Part shown: positions 10,489 through 23,248 of the stretch, piece after piece | Numbering within the stretch: the first letter of the stretch is position 1 | How the letters are laid out: the number at the start of each line of letters is the position of its first letter | NCBI GenBank assembly: GCA_001692895.1 | Contig: KV748202.1 | Location: forward strand, 1,674,001 to 1,738,000 | Direction of reading: 5' to 3' | Length of the DNA stretch: 64,000 nucleotides | Source of the DNA: Cenococcum geophilum 1.58 | Lineage: Eukaryota; Ascomycota; Dothideomycetes; Gloniales; Gloniaceae | The notes under the pieces: model-generated | What the model was told of the DNA's origin: nothing | Seen by the model: the letters and a program-made list of their open reading frames with translations, nothing else | Databases searched by the model: none | Program-made: the position numbers and the translations under genes

Positions 10489-11116
10489 ATGGCGGAATCA
10501 CGGAAGGAAAGTTTTTCGCTCTTTTCATCCATTGCTTGCCGTCCTAACTTTGCTCTGCAGCGCAGCTCAGCAACCCACGAACAAGAAAGCTCAAAACCCG
10601 CTGCCAAGAAAGCAAGGACGGCGACCTCGAAAGCAAAGAAGGCAGCCAAGGAGGTTGGAACATGCTCCTTGAACAAGAAGCAGATCGGAGACCGCGTGAA
10701 GGAGTCGCTAGCGTTGCAGAAATAGTACGTACTCGGCAGTGGTAGCTCGGTGTGGATCGTACTGACCATGTTCAGTCACATTCCTCGCATGTGGTTCGAG
10801 GTGAGGAGCTTCTGATGTTGTGCTACTGTAGCCCAACGCTCATTTTCTGCCTTTCTAGATGAAAATGGATCTACCGTTCTTCCGGTCATTCTTCGTCGAC
10901 AACGACAATCTTACTCAGCCATTGACTGTCGTGCCGGAAACGTTCGATGAGAGCACACCCGCTGTTATCATAGAAATGGGCTACCGAGCGGCAGGGGAAT
11001 TACTGGGCGTGACCAAAGTAAAGGGGGGCAATCGAATGGAAACGACACGTCTCGCAGCGATGTGCGTGATCTTTCGGCCCAAGGAGGGGAAGTGTGCGGT
11101 ATGGTTGACGGTTTGA
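10489..11116 (+). CDS. Hypothetical 172-aa basic protein, three exons
   Basis: My model joins 10,489-10,724, 10,776-10,800 and 10,859-11,116. Intron 1 (51 bp) is GTACGT...CAG with a TACTGAC branch site; intron 2 (58 bp) is GTGAGG...TAG. Joining keeps one frame (exons total 519 nt, including the stop). The protein is Ser/Lys-rich at the N-terminus, with a lysine-rich segment at residues 39-55 (AKKARTATSKAKKAAKE) that could be a nuclear signal. A hydrophobic-aromatic block (MDLPFFRSFFVDND) follows at 90-103 and the end is compact and beta-like. No family is recognised. An upstream in-frame ATG at 10,411 is possible, but it would place coding sequence close to the ACGCG array. The gene is divergent from the SAP-like gene. 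Confidence 0.5.
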
Positions 11117-11264
11117 TAACCGAAATACACCGAAGACTACACGCTCACCCTTTCGCCGCGTTTCCAGCGAAATTTGACCCATGCGATGCTATTGTACTAA
11201 TACTACCTACCTAAGTTCACTTAGGTACCTGAGGTTAAAGTTTGGACGCTGTTAGCTATACTAA
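11117..11264. other. 3' flank of the gene island, nothing seen
   Basis: This is a short balanced-GC stretch with no frame or repeat, ending at the second copy of the inverted-repeat element. Confidence 0.4.
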
Positions 11265-11930
11265 ACGATACGCGTACACCCCCCAATTAATACGCATACA
11301 CCCCCCACCTAAACAAGCTTAGATCCTTCCACTTCAAGTTAGAATATCACGTGTGTTTGACTTGTATGCATCTGCGTCGCGAAAATCAAACTTTCAAAAT
11401 GCAACTTCTATAACTGTACCACCAGAATTAAGTCTTAATTTCAACTATAGTACATCTTATAGAGTTCAAATCAAAGCTAAAATGCGCCAAAGGACCCCTC
11501 AGCAAAATTCTCCTAAAAGGGCAAGGCCCCACGACCTCCGTAAGCCTGTTGAATACTGCCGCTAACACCTTGCAAGTCATCTGCGGTAGCATCTTAACTT
11601 CCACCACCATTCTCACCACCTATAATACTCCCTATAATACCACCTACTTGCTCCTAAGTTGATTAATTAGATTGCGCAGCGATCTGTAAGGCAGTACGCG
11701 AACTGATTTAACTGCTGCCACCTCTGCTTGTCGTCTGCGAGCTGCCTCCGCGGGCACGCCCGCGCCCACGGGTGGTGTATCCAGTATTTTGCTCAAATGC
11801 TAAGGGCTCGCGACGAGTTGAGGTATCAATGCGACGTCTATTTGTAGAGACAGCTATAGAGCCAGCCGGGCGGCCGCGGCCGCGCTCAATAGCTAGAGGC
11901 TCTTAGATAAGAAGCAGAGGATCAATAGGT
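11265..11930. mobile_element. Second, decayed copy of the 6,661 MITE-like family
   Basis: From about 11,270 the sequence repeats the left-arm order of the 6,661 element: TACACCCCCCAATTAATACG twice, then TTAGATCCTTCC and GTTAGAATATCACG. The GC-rich core follows (CTGCCTCCGCGGGCACGCCCGCGCC, about 11,742-11,767; GCGGCCGCGGCCGC near 11,870). No right-hand inverted arm is visible, so this copy is truncated or diverged. It closes the small gene island on the right as 6,661-7,344 does on the left. Confidence 0.6.
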
Positions 11931-11999
11931 GGGCCAGTAGGAGGATCTAGTAGAGGGCAATCGAACCACCAGTGTACGTCTATTTTAGTGAGCTATATT

Positions 12000-13403
12000 T
12001 TTAGTACTAACGTGGCGCTTCGGTGTAGCTGCCTGTGGAGAGTATCCCTTCGCCTGGTAAAATGTGTCCTACGGTTATCGATAAGAGCCGACCAATAGGA
12101 TCTGTAGTATTAAAGCTCCGTGATCAAATCTACGAGCTTATAGAAGTCGTCAATTTCAGTATACAATTGGTATATACACTCAATCTTTGGATTTGAGTCG
12201 CTCAATATGAGGAAGCCAATAGCCGTCCTTCCTACAAAACGGTATACGGCAAACAGAACAGCCGTATAGAGTTCTTGGAGCTCTGCGAGGCCTCTTCCAA
12301 TCCTTACTATTGCGAGGTTTGCGAGTAGTATTTAGTAAAAGATCTAAGAGAGGCTTCCTGTGTCCTCTATATTGTGTTTAAGTCTTCCTACCGGCTTCGA
12401 TATAAGCAGAGCAGTACTTCTGCTTACGCCGCGTAAACAGCTTATAATCCTCCATAGGGTACCATAAAATATCACTTATAGAGTATCGCAATGGCCTCTC
12501 CCGAATATACACTCGCCGGCGAGTTCACTGCTTAAAGAGAGCCTACCGAAGGTCCTTCCGGAACTGCTTATGCGTATCACGATAAGCATTAGATGATCGG
12601 TATAAGGAGAGTAGAAAGTAATTAACGAGTATAATGTTAAGTAGGAAGTGCCATAGAGGCTTCTAAGTCTTTACATAAGGCCTCTAAGTATTATAATAAG
12701 ATCGTCTTTAGTTTGCAAGATCTACGCCCAATATATAGTAATTATAGTTGTCTATAAAGGTAGGAATTAGTAACTCTTTAACGACGGCGTTACCGAATAC
12801 CTTACGAGTTTATTTGGCAGAGCTGGCAGTAAGAGTAGGGCGCCTGCGAGTAGTGGTAATAGATTTCCAATTTATAGTAAATATATAACGTTAGTCAAAA
12901 ATTGAATTAAGAGGCAAGCTGTATATCTTACCGTCGTCAACTGTGCTTATAAAAAGAACGATTTAGGCGTCCTTCTAAGCGAACTCCATCACCTTTAAGT
13001 CCTTTAAGGTTGCTCCGTAGAGTACGCCCTATAGTATTTAGGCTGTATAATAGAGCTTAAGGTAAAAGAGTCTCTCGTCAATTTACTCGGTAGGTACCTT
13101 CCTTTTAGTGCCTCCACCGTCAATTAAGACATCGCCTTTAGCGTTACCTAATTTCTCGCGCTTAGTTTTAGTAGTTTAAACGGTACCTACGCCTCCAATT
13201 CCTAATTAGCGAAGCCTAGTAAGAAGCTTAACACTTATAAATAGATTATCGATCTAAACTATGTGCCTCCCTAGAGGGTAGAGAGGCTTATTTATATCTA
13301 TATTGCGCTAAGTAAGTAGATTAAGTATAACTACCTGCGTCTTTAAAAAACCTTTCTCCTTAGTAAATATAGCATTAATATTACGAGGCCTTATAGGGAT
13401 ACT
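12000..13403 (-). pseudogene. piggyBac-type transposase relic (RIP-mutated)
   Basis: Read on the minus strand with TAG as former Gln/Trp, this is a fungal piggyBac (DDE_Tnp_1_7) transposase. N-terminal to C-terminal landmarks are DNLFISVKLLTRLR (about 13,230) followed by GIGGVGTV and TTKTKREKLG, then ILQGVLYGATLKDLKVMEFA (about 13,000) and VVKELLIPT (about 12,770). GVDLANQRRSYYNT followed by PLWHFLLNIILVNY is near 12,640-12,720. The N-terminus is lost where LINE sequence begins at 13,404. Its 3' side ends at TATCCCTTCGCC (12,042-12,053), a degenerate member of the TATCCCTTAACCCG ends seen at 23,684, 44,994 and 51,573. Confidence 0.75.
12042..12110 (+). repeat. Degenerate terminal repeat of the piggyBac-family element
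   Basis: TATCCCTTCGCC is followed about 20 nt later by GGTTATCGATAAGAGCC and CCAAT. The same order (TATCCCTTAACCC, TATCGATAAG, CCAAT) recurs at 23,684 and 44,994 on the plus strand and at 51,573 in reverse. It sits beside the C-terminal end of the transposase relic. Confidence 0.6.
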
Positions 13404-14004
13404 ACGGTAGACCTAGCCCAGAATAAAGCCACCAATGCGGCCCACTAGACGGGATAAGCTCAAGAGGATGGCGGCCGCTATCTCAGGGACAGACACACGG
13501 CCAATGGACTTATCTGAAGCGCAGTATAAGAGAAGTAGAAGGGCTGGGGTACAAGAGGCGTTTAAGGAGCGGTGGAAAAGGGAATGGGAAAAGTACCAGA
13601 GCACGCTCACCCACTATACGACGGCCCAGGCCGAGCCATGGAACAAGGAAGTCTTTAAACGCCACGCGAGGCTTATAAAGGTAGAGAGCACGATTAATAC
13701 GCTGCTCAGAACCAAGTATATAGGGCTTAACAGATACCTCTACTACTGAAAAGTACCAGGGCACCTAACCCCGGCCTGCCTATGCGGCCACAGCCAACAA
13801 TCGATGATATACGTAGTGGTGTTCTGCCCTAGACACGCTGCTGGCCGGGCGGAAATGTATTACTATGCTAGAATATTCTTATATAAAGAGCTCCTAACTA
13901 AGCTAAAGGCTACTAAGGCAGTTGCGGACTGGTTTATGCAGATAAACCTCCTACTGTACCTTTTATTTGCTAAAGAGCTGGCTAGGGTAAAGAGAGGAGG
14001 CTAA
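13404..14004 (+). pseudogene. 5'-truncated LINE (Tad1-like): C-terminal end of the RT/RNase H protein
   Basis: The plus frame from 13,404 gives the last 190 or so residues of a fungal non-LTR retrotransposon polyprotein. Landmarks are the end of RNase H, then STINTLLRTKYIGLNRYLYY, VPGHLTPACLCG and VVFCPRHAAGR, the CCHC-like knuckle downstream of RNase H. The protein ends DWFMQINLLLYLLFAKEL and a stop at 14,002-14,004. One TGA (13,747-13,749) interrupts it. This part is far less mutated than the neighbours. Loss of everything upstream is the usual 5' truncation of LINEs; it joins the piggyBac relic directly. Confidence 0.75.
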
Positions 14005-14380
14005 GAAGTGCTTTAAGAGGCGGAGAATAAATACTATAGGGATAGCAGAATATAGCAGAATTTTGCAGATAGCAACCTAGCAGAAGTTAGCAGAACTTAT
14101 TAACCTGGCAGAATTTGGCAGAATTTAGTAACCTAATAGAAGTTAGCAGAATTTTAGCAACCTAATAAAATTTAGCAGAGTTTTAGCAACCTAACAGAAT
14201 TTAGTAGAGTTTTGGCAACCTAATAAAATTTAGCAGAATCTCGGCAACCTAGCAGAATCTAATAACCTAATAAAAGTTAGCAGAACTTTGGCAACCTAGC
14301 AGAATTTAATAAAATTTAGTAACCTAGTAGAATTTAGTAAAGGTTAATATCCTAATAGAACTTAATAAAACTTAGCAAGG
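14005..14380 (+). repeat. LINE 3' tail: degenerate TAGCAGAATTT / AACCTAATAGAA repeats
   Basis: After the LINE stop codon the sequence is an irregular array of short units such as GTTAGCAGAA, TTTGGCAGAATTTAG and AACCTAATAGA, about 15-30 nt apart. This fits a repetitive 3' UTR. Similar units recur near 15,740-15,780 and, inverted, around 23,448-23,470. Confidence 0.55.
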
Positions 14381-16506
14381 TATAGAGCTGCGTACGTTAA
14401 CGTAGATATAAATAACGGAACCTTTTATACCACTATTAGCCTTATAGGCCACCGGCCTACGCCCTACCTAGATAACTAGAGTAGCCAGGAATAGAACCTA
14501 GGCCCTAGCTATACACCCCACCGGATAGACCCAGGAGTACGCATTAAGATGGCTTTTCTATAGCGCCTTAAAAAGACATCTATTTGTGCTTAGCAGTTAC
14601 TAATTAGAAGAGAGGCTATATAGGCCGTATAATAAGCCATATAGGCCGTATAATAAGAGAAGGAGAGGTTTTATCCGGCCCCAGTGGTACGGTTCCCCTC
14701 TTATACATATATATATATATATACCTATATAGACCCGCTGCATAGACCCTAATGGGAGCCACAACAGCGTAATTGAATATTATAATATAACATAACATAA
14801 CATACGGTAGACCTATAAATAAGTTAGGTATATAGATAAATAAATTAACAAGCTCGAACTATAAAGTGTTACCTAATAAATTAACTTTAATTATATTTTA
14901 AGAATTACTATAAAGAGAGAACTATCTACGGTAGGGACTAAAGGTCCTTAAATATATAACCGTACTCCTAGTAAACCTCCTTGCTTTATAATATACGTAT
15001 ACTCTATATACTCTATCGCAGATCTTATAGATCCTATAGATTATATAGATTACATTATATAACTTCACTTACTACTCTTTATTACATAGTTCTACGGGCT
15101 CCATTATAGACCGTGCTTTAATTATCCAATAAGATGCTTCTAACTCCTCTCCTAGTAGTCGTAATATTATACTTATAGGGTCCGTAATACTATCCCCCTC
15201 CTCTTTATCTTCGTCCTTAAAGATATCCCATATCTCTAAGTCGTTAGTTAGAGGTGTAATGCCCCTTTATTTAATTTAGTCTTTTTGTAACTTATTATAC
15301 CTAAGGCTCCTTCTTCTTCTTCTACTATCCGTTATACCCGTACAGTAGCTGCGATATTGTCCTTAGGCGAGGTTATAGCAATTCCTTATTCTCGCTATTT
15401 AAAAGAGGGTTTAGTCTATGTTATGCTAGCAAGTCTATTATCGTGCTAACCTTCCTCCTATTCTGAGTGTAGAAAAACGAACATTTAATTATCCTATAAT
15501 GTTTGTTTGATTTCTAATACGGAATATACACGTCGTATTATTATTTATAACCTTTAAGTTCCCTAATTAATTTGTTATAGGGTCTTGTATTTAATCTATT
15601 GCTACAAAGCTTAATAATAAGCTCTTGCTCACTCTAGCTAAGTTACATTATTCTTAGGATAGGGAGTAGGAAATCGCTACTGCTTAGTAATAGGCCACTA
15701 ACGCCTGTCTGGCTGCGTCTGCTCGGCTAATAGTAGTCTTAGTAAAACTTAGCAGGATTTAGTAAAACTTGGCGGAATATAGCACAATACAGTAGATTGC
15801 CGTTAGATTGTTATAGATTGTAGCAACTTACGATCTTGTAGTCGGTCTCTAATTCCTAAGTTAGTGGAAATAGGTGGACGTATATAAGGTATTACAGAGG
15901 TGTCCCATAACACTTAGATAAAATACCTAGATTAAAATCTATATTTATCCCACTATTTCTTTAGGGTAGAAATTATACTATAAGTAGGAAGGCTATAGGT
16001 GTATATATATAGGGTATTTAAATAAGAGTAGGGGTAGAATTATATTATTTTTACGGCACTTGCAAATTTAAAAGGAAGTATAGTATAAGCGGTAAATAGG
16101 GTAAGATAGGTAATTAGGATACTCCTATATAGGAGTCTTAAAGTAGTAACCTAATGGTATTTTTTCTCCCGTTAATATAGTATGGGCGTACTACCTAGAG
16201 AGGTATACTCCGTATTACCACTTACGTTTAGCTTAGAGGTTTTTTATACCTATATTATGGCAGTAGTCTATATACACCTTAATTAGGACCGCATTAGACA
16301 TTAATTAAGAATTAAGAATAATATTTAATCGAGGTATGGACATATTAAGAGAGACACGTAAGCCTATATTATTAGATTGCCTATAAATAAGAATCTAAAG
16401 TTAGAGAAAGAAAAGAGAAAGAAGAAGAGCAGCACTATTTAAAGTAGGGTTCTTTTATACGGTCCTCTAGTTACGTAACTATATATCTCTACTAAGCTCT
16501 ACTAAG
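14381..16506. other. AT-rich repeat block with partial LTR, no gene
   Basis: This stretch holds a duplicated ATATAGGCCGTATAATAAG unit near 14,620-14,660, a TA microsatellite near 14,705-14,725 and a partial inverted LTR (separate entry). The rest is TAG-dense sequence without a recognisable frame. Confidence 0.45.
14810..15075 (-). repeat. Partial LTR related to the 425-bp LTR family, inverted
   Basis: The segment around 14,870-14,990 (AATTAACTTTAATTATATT, AAGAATTACTATAAAGAG, GAACTATCT..GGTAGGGACTAAAGGTCC) is the reverse complement of the central part of the LTRs at 53,102 and 60,598. Differences are mostly transitions. Neither end is crisp, so it is a remnant. Confidence 0.5.
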
Positions 16507-16702
16507 TATTACGGCACTGACCTAACGCATACTGTTTTATACTGTCTCGTACTATCTTATACTATTTCCTACTATTAGCTAGCCTACTACTAGCGCCTTA
16601 GCGGCTGGCCCTACTATTTGTATACAATACCCCCTTTTACCTTCTTCTCCTCTTTATACCATAACGTAGTTATTTAGTCTACTTTATTACAGCACCGTAA
16701 CA
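16507..16702 (+). repeat. 5' LTR (196 bp)
   Basis: It starts TATTACGGCACTGACC and ends CCGTAACA. It is the better-preserved terminus of the pair and differs from the 3' LTR almost only by transitions. Confidence 0.85.
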
Positions 16703-16999
16703 GTTTATAGTATCCCTAATTACGCCCTATTACAACCTTTATTTTTTCCTAGTCTATTATTTCTATTTTCCCAGCGTAATTGCAACCTAGCGCAATTAAT
16801 AATACTATACTATAAGTCCTAGATAACCCCAGTACAGTTATAAACAATCTTAGTACTATAGCCAGCCTTATAGACCTTAATTGCCTTATATAGATCCCTT
16901 AAAATAGGCAACTATAATATAGATAATACCCCATCGGCGAATATACGCGAAGCACTCGCCTGCCTTTTTAATACCTCCTATACCCACATTGCCTAGGCA

Positions 17000-18200
17000 A
17001 TTAGGAGTAGCCCAGAGTACCTTAAAAACCTTAATATAGCAGGAACCTTCTAGCACCTCTTTATATATATAACTTTTCTAACTAGTATTAAGAGTAGTCT
17101 TTAAGCCGTTTATAATAAAGGCCAAACTATAAGGTCCTAACTTAAAGAAGCTCAGCATAAAATTAACTCCCTTAAGACGCTTAAACTACGTATATAATAA
17201 TACGAATAGTAAGCCTTTATAAATACTTAGACTATACAAAGTCTAAGCCTTTAGATTACTATACTTACCCAGACTATTACCGATAAGAATACCGCTACTA
17301 GATCTCCTTTTTTAACTAAGCCCTATAGAAAAAAGTGTAAAGTAAAAAGATTTAACCCTATTTAATAGCAAGGGATCACTAACTAAAAAGTAAGAAATTT
17401 TTAAAATATAGGAAATAAAGATTTAAGGCGTTTTCCGGAGGAATATAAAGTGCTTTAAGACCCTAATGGGCGAAGTCCTCTATATATTAGATATGCTAAT
17501 AGATAAAGCTTATAACTATATTAAGCATGGCCTTAATATGCTACGCATATACCTAAATAACTTAAGTAAATAGACCTTCTCTAACTAAGAGTCTATATTT
17601 ATGTATATAAGGAAGTACTATAAGACTATAGATATAACCTAAGCAGCTAAAAATAAGCTAGATACCTTAAGCTAAGGTAAGCGTAACTACTAGCCCTAGA
17701 AAGTAGAGCTTAATAAGTTAATAATTAAAGTAAATAAGACTAAGGAACAAAAAGTAGATCTACTTAAGAAGAATATTTCCTCTAAAATAAAGGACCTAGC
17801 CCTTACCCTTAGCCGTAAGATTAGTAATACTAACTATAAAGGCTAAAGTAAGTAGATAAATATATTTACTTATAACCTTTAGAACTATACCTACTATATT
17901 AAGCTAAATACCGCTAAGCTAAGTACCGCTAGCGGCTATTAACCTATATTACCGTAGAATAACCTAATAAACCTTAACGCCGTTAAGTTTAGTAGTAGTA
18001 GTAATAGTCTCCCTAATAATGTTTAAAGATATTATATGGATAATAGACTTTATATAGCGTGTAGTTAACCTAGCTACTAGAAAAATGCTTATAACCTTTA
18101 AAAGAACCTAAATCCCCTTCTAATACTACCGCGTTAACCTCTTTCTAGCCGCGGCAGATTCTTTAACAAAGGGGATAGTAATTAAGGCGGTAACTGTAGA
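17000..18200 (+). pseudogene. gag region of the 16,507 gypsy element
   Basis: Between the 5' LTR and the pol region, TAG-interrupted frames rich in Lys, Asn and Tyr occur where Gag is expected (for example around 17,430-17,660). No zinc knuckle could be read with confidence. The call rests on position in the element more than on motifs. Confidence 0.45.
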
Positions 18201-19679
18201 TAAGGACGTAGGTTTAGATATAGAAACCTACCCCTATAATTTCTCTCCCTAATATAGCCTTAGCTAATAGTCTCGTACGTAAACTATAAATAAGTACTTT
18301 ATACTACTACTAATTATAAGACCGGTTATATTATTAGTAAAGTACCCTTTAGTATATATACACCGTTAAAGACCAACACGTTAAAATATACTAGCTAAGA
18401 CCATAGCTACTAGCCAAGCCCTATAATTTAGCTATTAAAAGGCTAACCCTTAGACTAAGTTGCCTTTAAGGGTTAGAACTATANAGGGAGGAGGATAAAA
18501 GGATTAGATCTATACTACTAGATTAGTTAGACCTTATTTTAAGCTAGCTACTATTTAATTTTAGAATAGTAAATAGTAATAGGAATACTATCCTTATTTA
18601 AATCTACCTCTCCTTACCGCGTAACCTACTCCTATAAGTTCTTATTAAAATAGTAAGCCTTATTAACACTAGTAGTATAGCACTAGTGTTTATAAATAAA
18701 GACTTAATTATAAAAAAGCACAATATTATAATAAAAAGACTTCTAGTTTTAAAACCACTCCGCCTTACTAATAGACTCCCATCTAGGTTTATTACCCACT
18801 ACTTTATAGTAATAATAATAATTAGCTACTATATAGAATCTATACTCTTCTATATTATAGAATTATTACCCTCTATACTAGTAATTCTTAGAATGCCCTA
18901 GCTTAAAAAGCATAACCTAAGGGCAGACTTCCCCGCCCTAGAGCTTAAGTTTAACTCCGATTACTATGCCTATAACCATCTCCTATAGCACATTCCTAAC
19001 TATAACTAAGTAGTACCACGCAGACGTATTACATAGCTAACACTTAGATACCGTCAGCTAATAGTAAAAGAGGTGCCTAATACTAGTAAGCTAATATACG
19101 TAGTAAATTAAGTAGAGATTCTAGAAGACTAGACTACCGCTTTATCCCTTAAAAAATAAATACCGCTAAAACCACAAGTCCCCTATATATACTCGCTTAA
19201 CCTAAGTTAACTAATAAAACACCTAACCCTAAGTTATTTGCTATACGTATATATAACCACACGTATAATAGCTAAGGGCGTTATAGCTAAGACTAAAACT
19301 AGAGTAATTAAGACCTCCCTTTTATAACGCCTAACCTTACACCTATCTCCCGCGCGTACTATATAGGGCCACCGCCTTATTTCCGCCCCCCTAGGCTAAC
19401 TAAGCTATACTAGCCTAGCTATAGCACTAGAGAACTAAACACACCCTAACATAGACGATATTAGATGCACTTATACCATTAATTTCACCTAGTTCTATAA
19501 ATAAAAAAATGTAAAGGTAATAAGGATTTATATAGCGGAGCTAGTAAAACTAGTTAAATAAAAAGAGTATTAATAGCTGCTTAAGGAGCTGCCTATAGGC
19601 CTAATAGAAGTACTAAACCTATTAAAAAGGTCTTTCCGCTAGCTAGTAAAAGGTAATTATATAATAAATAAAGCCCGTA

Positions 19680-22600
19680 AAGCGCTACCCCTTTATTTTT
19701 ATAACTTCTTTAAGATAAACCTAAAAATAAAGTCTGAGTCTCTATGCCGAAAGATAGTTAATACTAATATTAAGAAATTTTTAAAAGGCAAACTAGGATT
19801 AACCCGTAAAGATATTTTATAATACTTATTAAAAGAGTTTCGCGAATATATTAAATACTTCCTCTCTAAAAATATAGATAAGCTACCCCCTTACTAACTA
19901 TAGGACTATTAAATTAAGATTATACCTAAAAAGTAGGCCCCGTATTATAAAAATAAACCACTTTTACCTACTAAACTTAGTTATATAAAGAAGTGGATTA
20001 ATAAGATGCTAGATAAGGGTTTTATCCGCGAATTAACCTTACCAGTTACTGCACTACTTCTCCTTACTACAAAACCTAGTGGCGGTATATAAATTTACTA
20101 TAACTACTAAGGCCTAAATATAGTTACTATTAAGAATTAGTATCTATTACTATTAGTCCGTAAAATACTTAATGCACTCTATAGTGCTAAGTACTTTACT
20201 AAGCTTAATATAATTACTACGTTTAACTAAATCCGGATTACGGAAGGCTATAAATAGCTTATAGCATTTATTACCCGGTTTAGGCTCTATAAAATATTAG
20301 TTATACTATTTAGTCTTTATAACGCATCCGCTATATTTTAAAACTATATTAACTATATTCTATATAACGCCCTTAATAACTACTACACTACGTATCTTAA
20401 TAATGTCCTTATCTTTTTAAAAATATACGTTAAGTATATAAAATATATAAATAAAATTATCTAGAGACTTAGTAATGCTAGACTCCAGATTAATATTAAT
20501 AAGTCTAAGTTTTATGCTACTAAAATAAAATACCTTAGCTTAATTATCTTAACTAATAGCATAACTATAGACCCTAAGAAGGTATAGGCCTTATAGAAAT
20601 AGAAGGACCTAACGTTAGTTAAGGAACTATAGCAATTTCTTAACTTTACAAACTTCTATTAACGATTTATTTAAGGCTACTTTAAGGTAGTTAAGCCTAT
20701 AACTAGGCTACTAAAGAAGAGTATTAGCTAGTTATAGGGCCCTAACTAAATATAGGCGTTCTAGACCCTAAAAATAGCGTTTATTATAGTACCGGTCTTA
20801 GCGTATTACGACTATATAAAGAAGACTATAGTAGAGATAGACGCCTTAAACTAGGCTTTAGGTAGAATGCTCTATTAAGCCAATAAAAGTAATAAGCTTA
20901 AGCTAGTCGCATTCTTCTTTACTAAGCACTTAGCCCCTAAATATAACTATAAAATATATAATAAGGAGCTCCTAGCAATTATTAAGGCACTAAAAGAATA
21001 GTGCCCTAAACTATAAGGAACTAAGTAGCCGTTTAAAATTATTACGGACTATAAAAACCTCTAGACCTTTATAATAATAAAATAATTAAACTAGCGCTAA
21101 GTCCGCTAGGCTAAGTTTCCTTCCTAATTTAACTTTATTATTACCTATAGGCTTAGTACTAAAGCTATAATCCTAGACGCTCTTAGCCACCTCCTAGGCG
21201 TTATACCTGCTAATACTAATAACAAATATCTATAATACCAAGACCGCGTTATCTTACTACTAAAGAAAGTCGACCCTATTATCCTAAAAGAGCTACTAAG
21301 CGAATCCCAAGACCAGAATATTAAAGACTTTATTGTAGTAATAGACCCAGAGCCTAAGAAAAAACCCTTAAGGAGCTTATTAAGAATGCCTATATAGAAA
21401 ATAAACTCGCTAAGAATATATTAGCTACGCTACGCGAATAGAAAGACTATAAAGCACGCCGTTAGCCTAAGTAGATTAGGAAGCTACTCCGCTATAATAA
21501 ATCTAAATATTTAATTATTAACAGCCTAATCTACTATAGGAATTAAGTATTTGTCCCTAATTACCTAAACTCTAACTAGAAGTTATATACTATATATATA
21601 GTTTAGGCCCTATAAGTTACCTAGGCCGCGTTAAGACACTAAACCTCCTTAATTAAATATATTAGTGGCTAAGTATTTTATAGTTTATAGCTACTTTTAT
21701 AAGAAACTGCGCTCTTTACTTCCGTATAAAGACCCTATACTTAGTACCACCTAGTTTCCTAAAACTACTAAAACTACTAGTCCGCCTATAAACTAATATC
21801 TCTATTAACTACGTTGTTAACCTACCTAAGTGCCTTTATAACGGTAAAACATATAAACATATTTTTATTATTGTTAACCACCTAATAAAGATAAGACGCT
21901 TTATTCCTATTACTAGCCTAAATACTAAAAAGCTTATTAAAGTATTTATCTATACTATCTATAAGTTACACAGCGCTTTAAATACTATTATTTCTAATAG
22001 AGGCTCTTTATTTATTTTTAACTTCTAGCATTACCTAAACTAGCGCCTAAAGGTAACCCTAAGCCCTAGCTCCGTATAGCACCCTAAAATAAATAGTTAA
22101 ACTAAGATTATTAACGTAGTAATAAATAAGTACCTACGCGCCTTTATAAGCTTCACCTAATATAACTAGGTAGATTAGCTCCCCCTTACTAGGTTTACTA
22201 TAAATAACTAGGTTAATAAAACCACGAGAATCTTACCGTTTTTTACCAACTATAGCTATAACCTATATCTAGGTATTAAACCAGCAGGCCCCTAGCTATT
22301 AGCCCTATCTATATATATAAAGAAGGAGTACTTATAAACTATTACTATTACTAACCGCTTTAAGCGCATTCTAACCTAGCTTAAAGCCCTAGCTTATATC
22401 TCCTAGCGATGCTATAAAGATAACGCTAATATAAAACAATATAAGGGTATAATATTTAAAAGGGATAATATAGTTATAGTTAGCCTTAAAAATATAAAGA
22501 CTAACTAGCTTAAGAGGAAGTAGAATAATAACTAGGATAGACCCTAGCCCGTCCTAGCTGCCTATAGAGGAGTAGTTATAGTTAACCTCCTAAACTATAT

Positions 22601-22920
22601 CTGTATTAATAAGTCTTTCTATACTTTAAAAGTCCGCCTTTAGTTCCCTAAAGAGATCTTTAGTTAAGTATATATTAATAAAGAGGAACGTTATAATGTT
22701 ATAGGTAAGATAGCTAAAAGGGATAATAACGGTAATATCACGGATAAGTAGGAATTTAAAAAAATCCTTAATATATATAATAAATAAATAGACGAGCACA
22801 GCTTAATATATTATATTAAGTAAAAGTATTATAATAAGGAAACCTAAGAACCCAAAAAATCCCTAAAAGGGTACGAGTATATACTACTAAAGTTTTATAT
22901 ATAATACCTTAAGAAGCTAG
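19680..22920 (+). pseudogene. gypsy pol relic: RT, RNase H, integrase, chromodomain
   Basis: The reverse transcriptase starts near 19,990 with MLDKGFIRELTLP and TKPSGGI. The catalytic YLDD box is now YLNN near 20,395 (Asp-to-Asn by G-to-A). RNase H follows, with IVEIDALN-ALGRML, FFTKHLAPKYNYKIYNKELLAI (20,830-21,000) and ITYRLSTKAIILDALS. The integrase core spans about 21,640-22,400 and has ISNRGSLFIFNF (expected SDRG) and a PFFTNYSYNLYLGI end. A chromodomain-like tail reaches about 22,920. Trp and Gln codons have become TAG throughout. Loss of both catalytic aspartates shows the enzyme is dead. Confidence 0.8.
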
Positions 22921-23248
22921 GACCCCTAGACTAGGCACGAGATAAGGAAAAGTTATACTAAAACTATAGCCGACCATAAAGATAATTTATAGTGGCTAAG
23001 ATTTTATAGAACTTTAACCGCTAGTTAAAGTTATCTAATTAGTTAGTTTTTTGCTAAGAAGCGCTATATAGTAGCGGTATAGAGTTCTGCTAACTTTATT
23101 TGTTAAACTAACTAATTAGGATTTTCTATACCTAGTATAGAAAATCGCTATTAGCTTAGTTAAGAGTAGTAAGTAAAAGTAATATCTTTATAGTAAAAAC
23201 AAGTTATTTATTTAGTTTAGGGACTAAACCTTTTAGGAAGGGAAGTAT

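Noticed and set aside
14440..14540. B-box-like GGTTCTATTCC on the minus strand suggesting a tRNA or SINE
   Set aside because: No A-box at proper distance and no cloverleaf can be drawn by eye.
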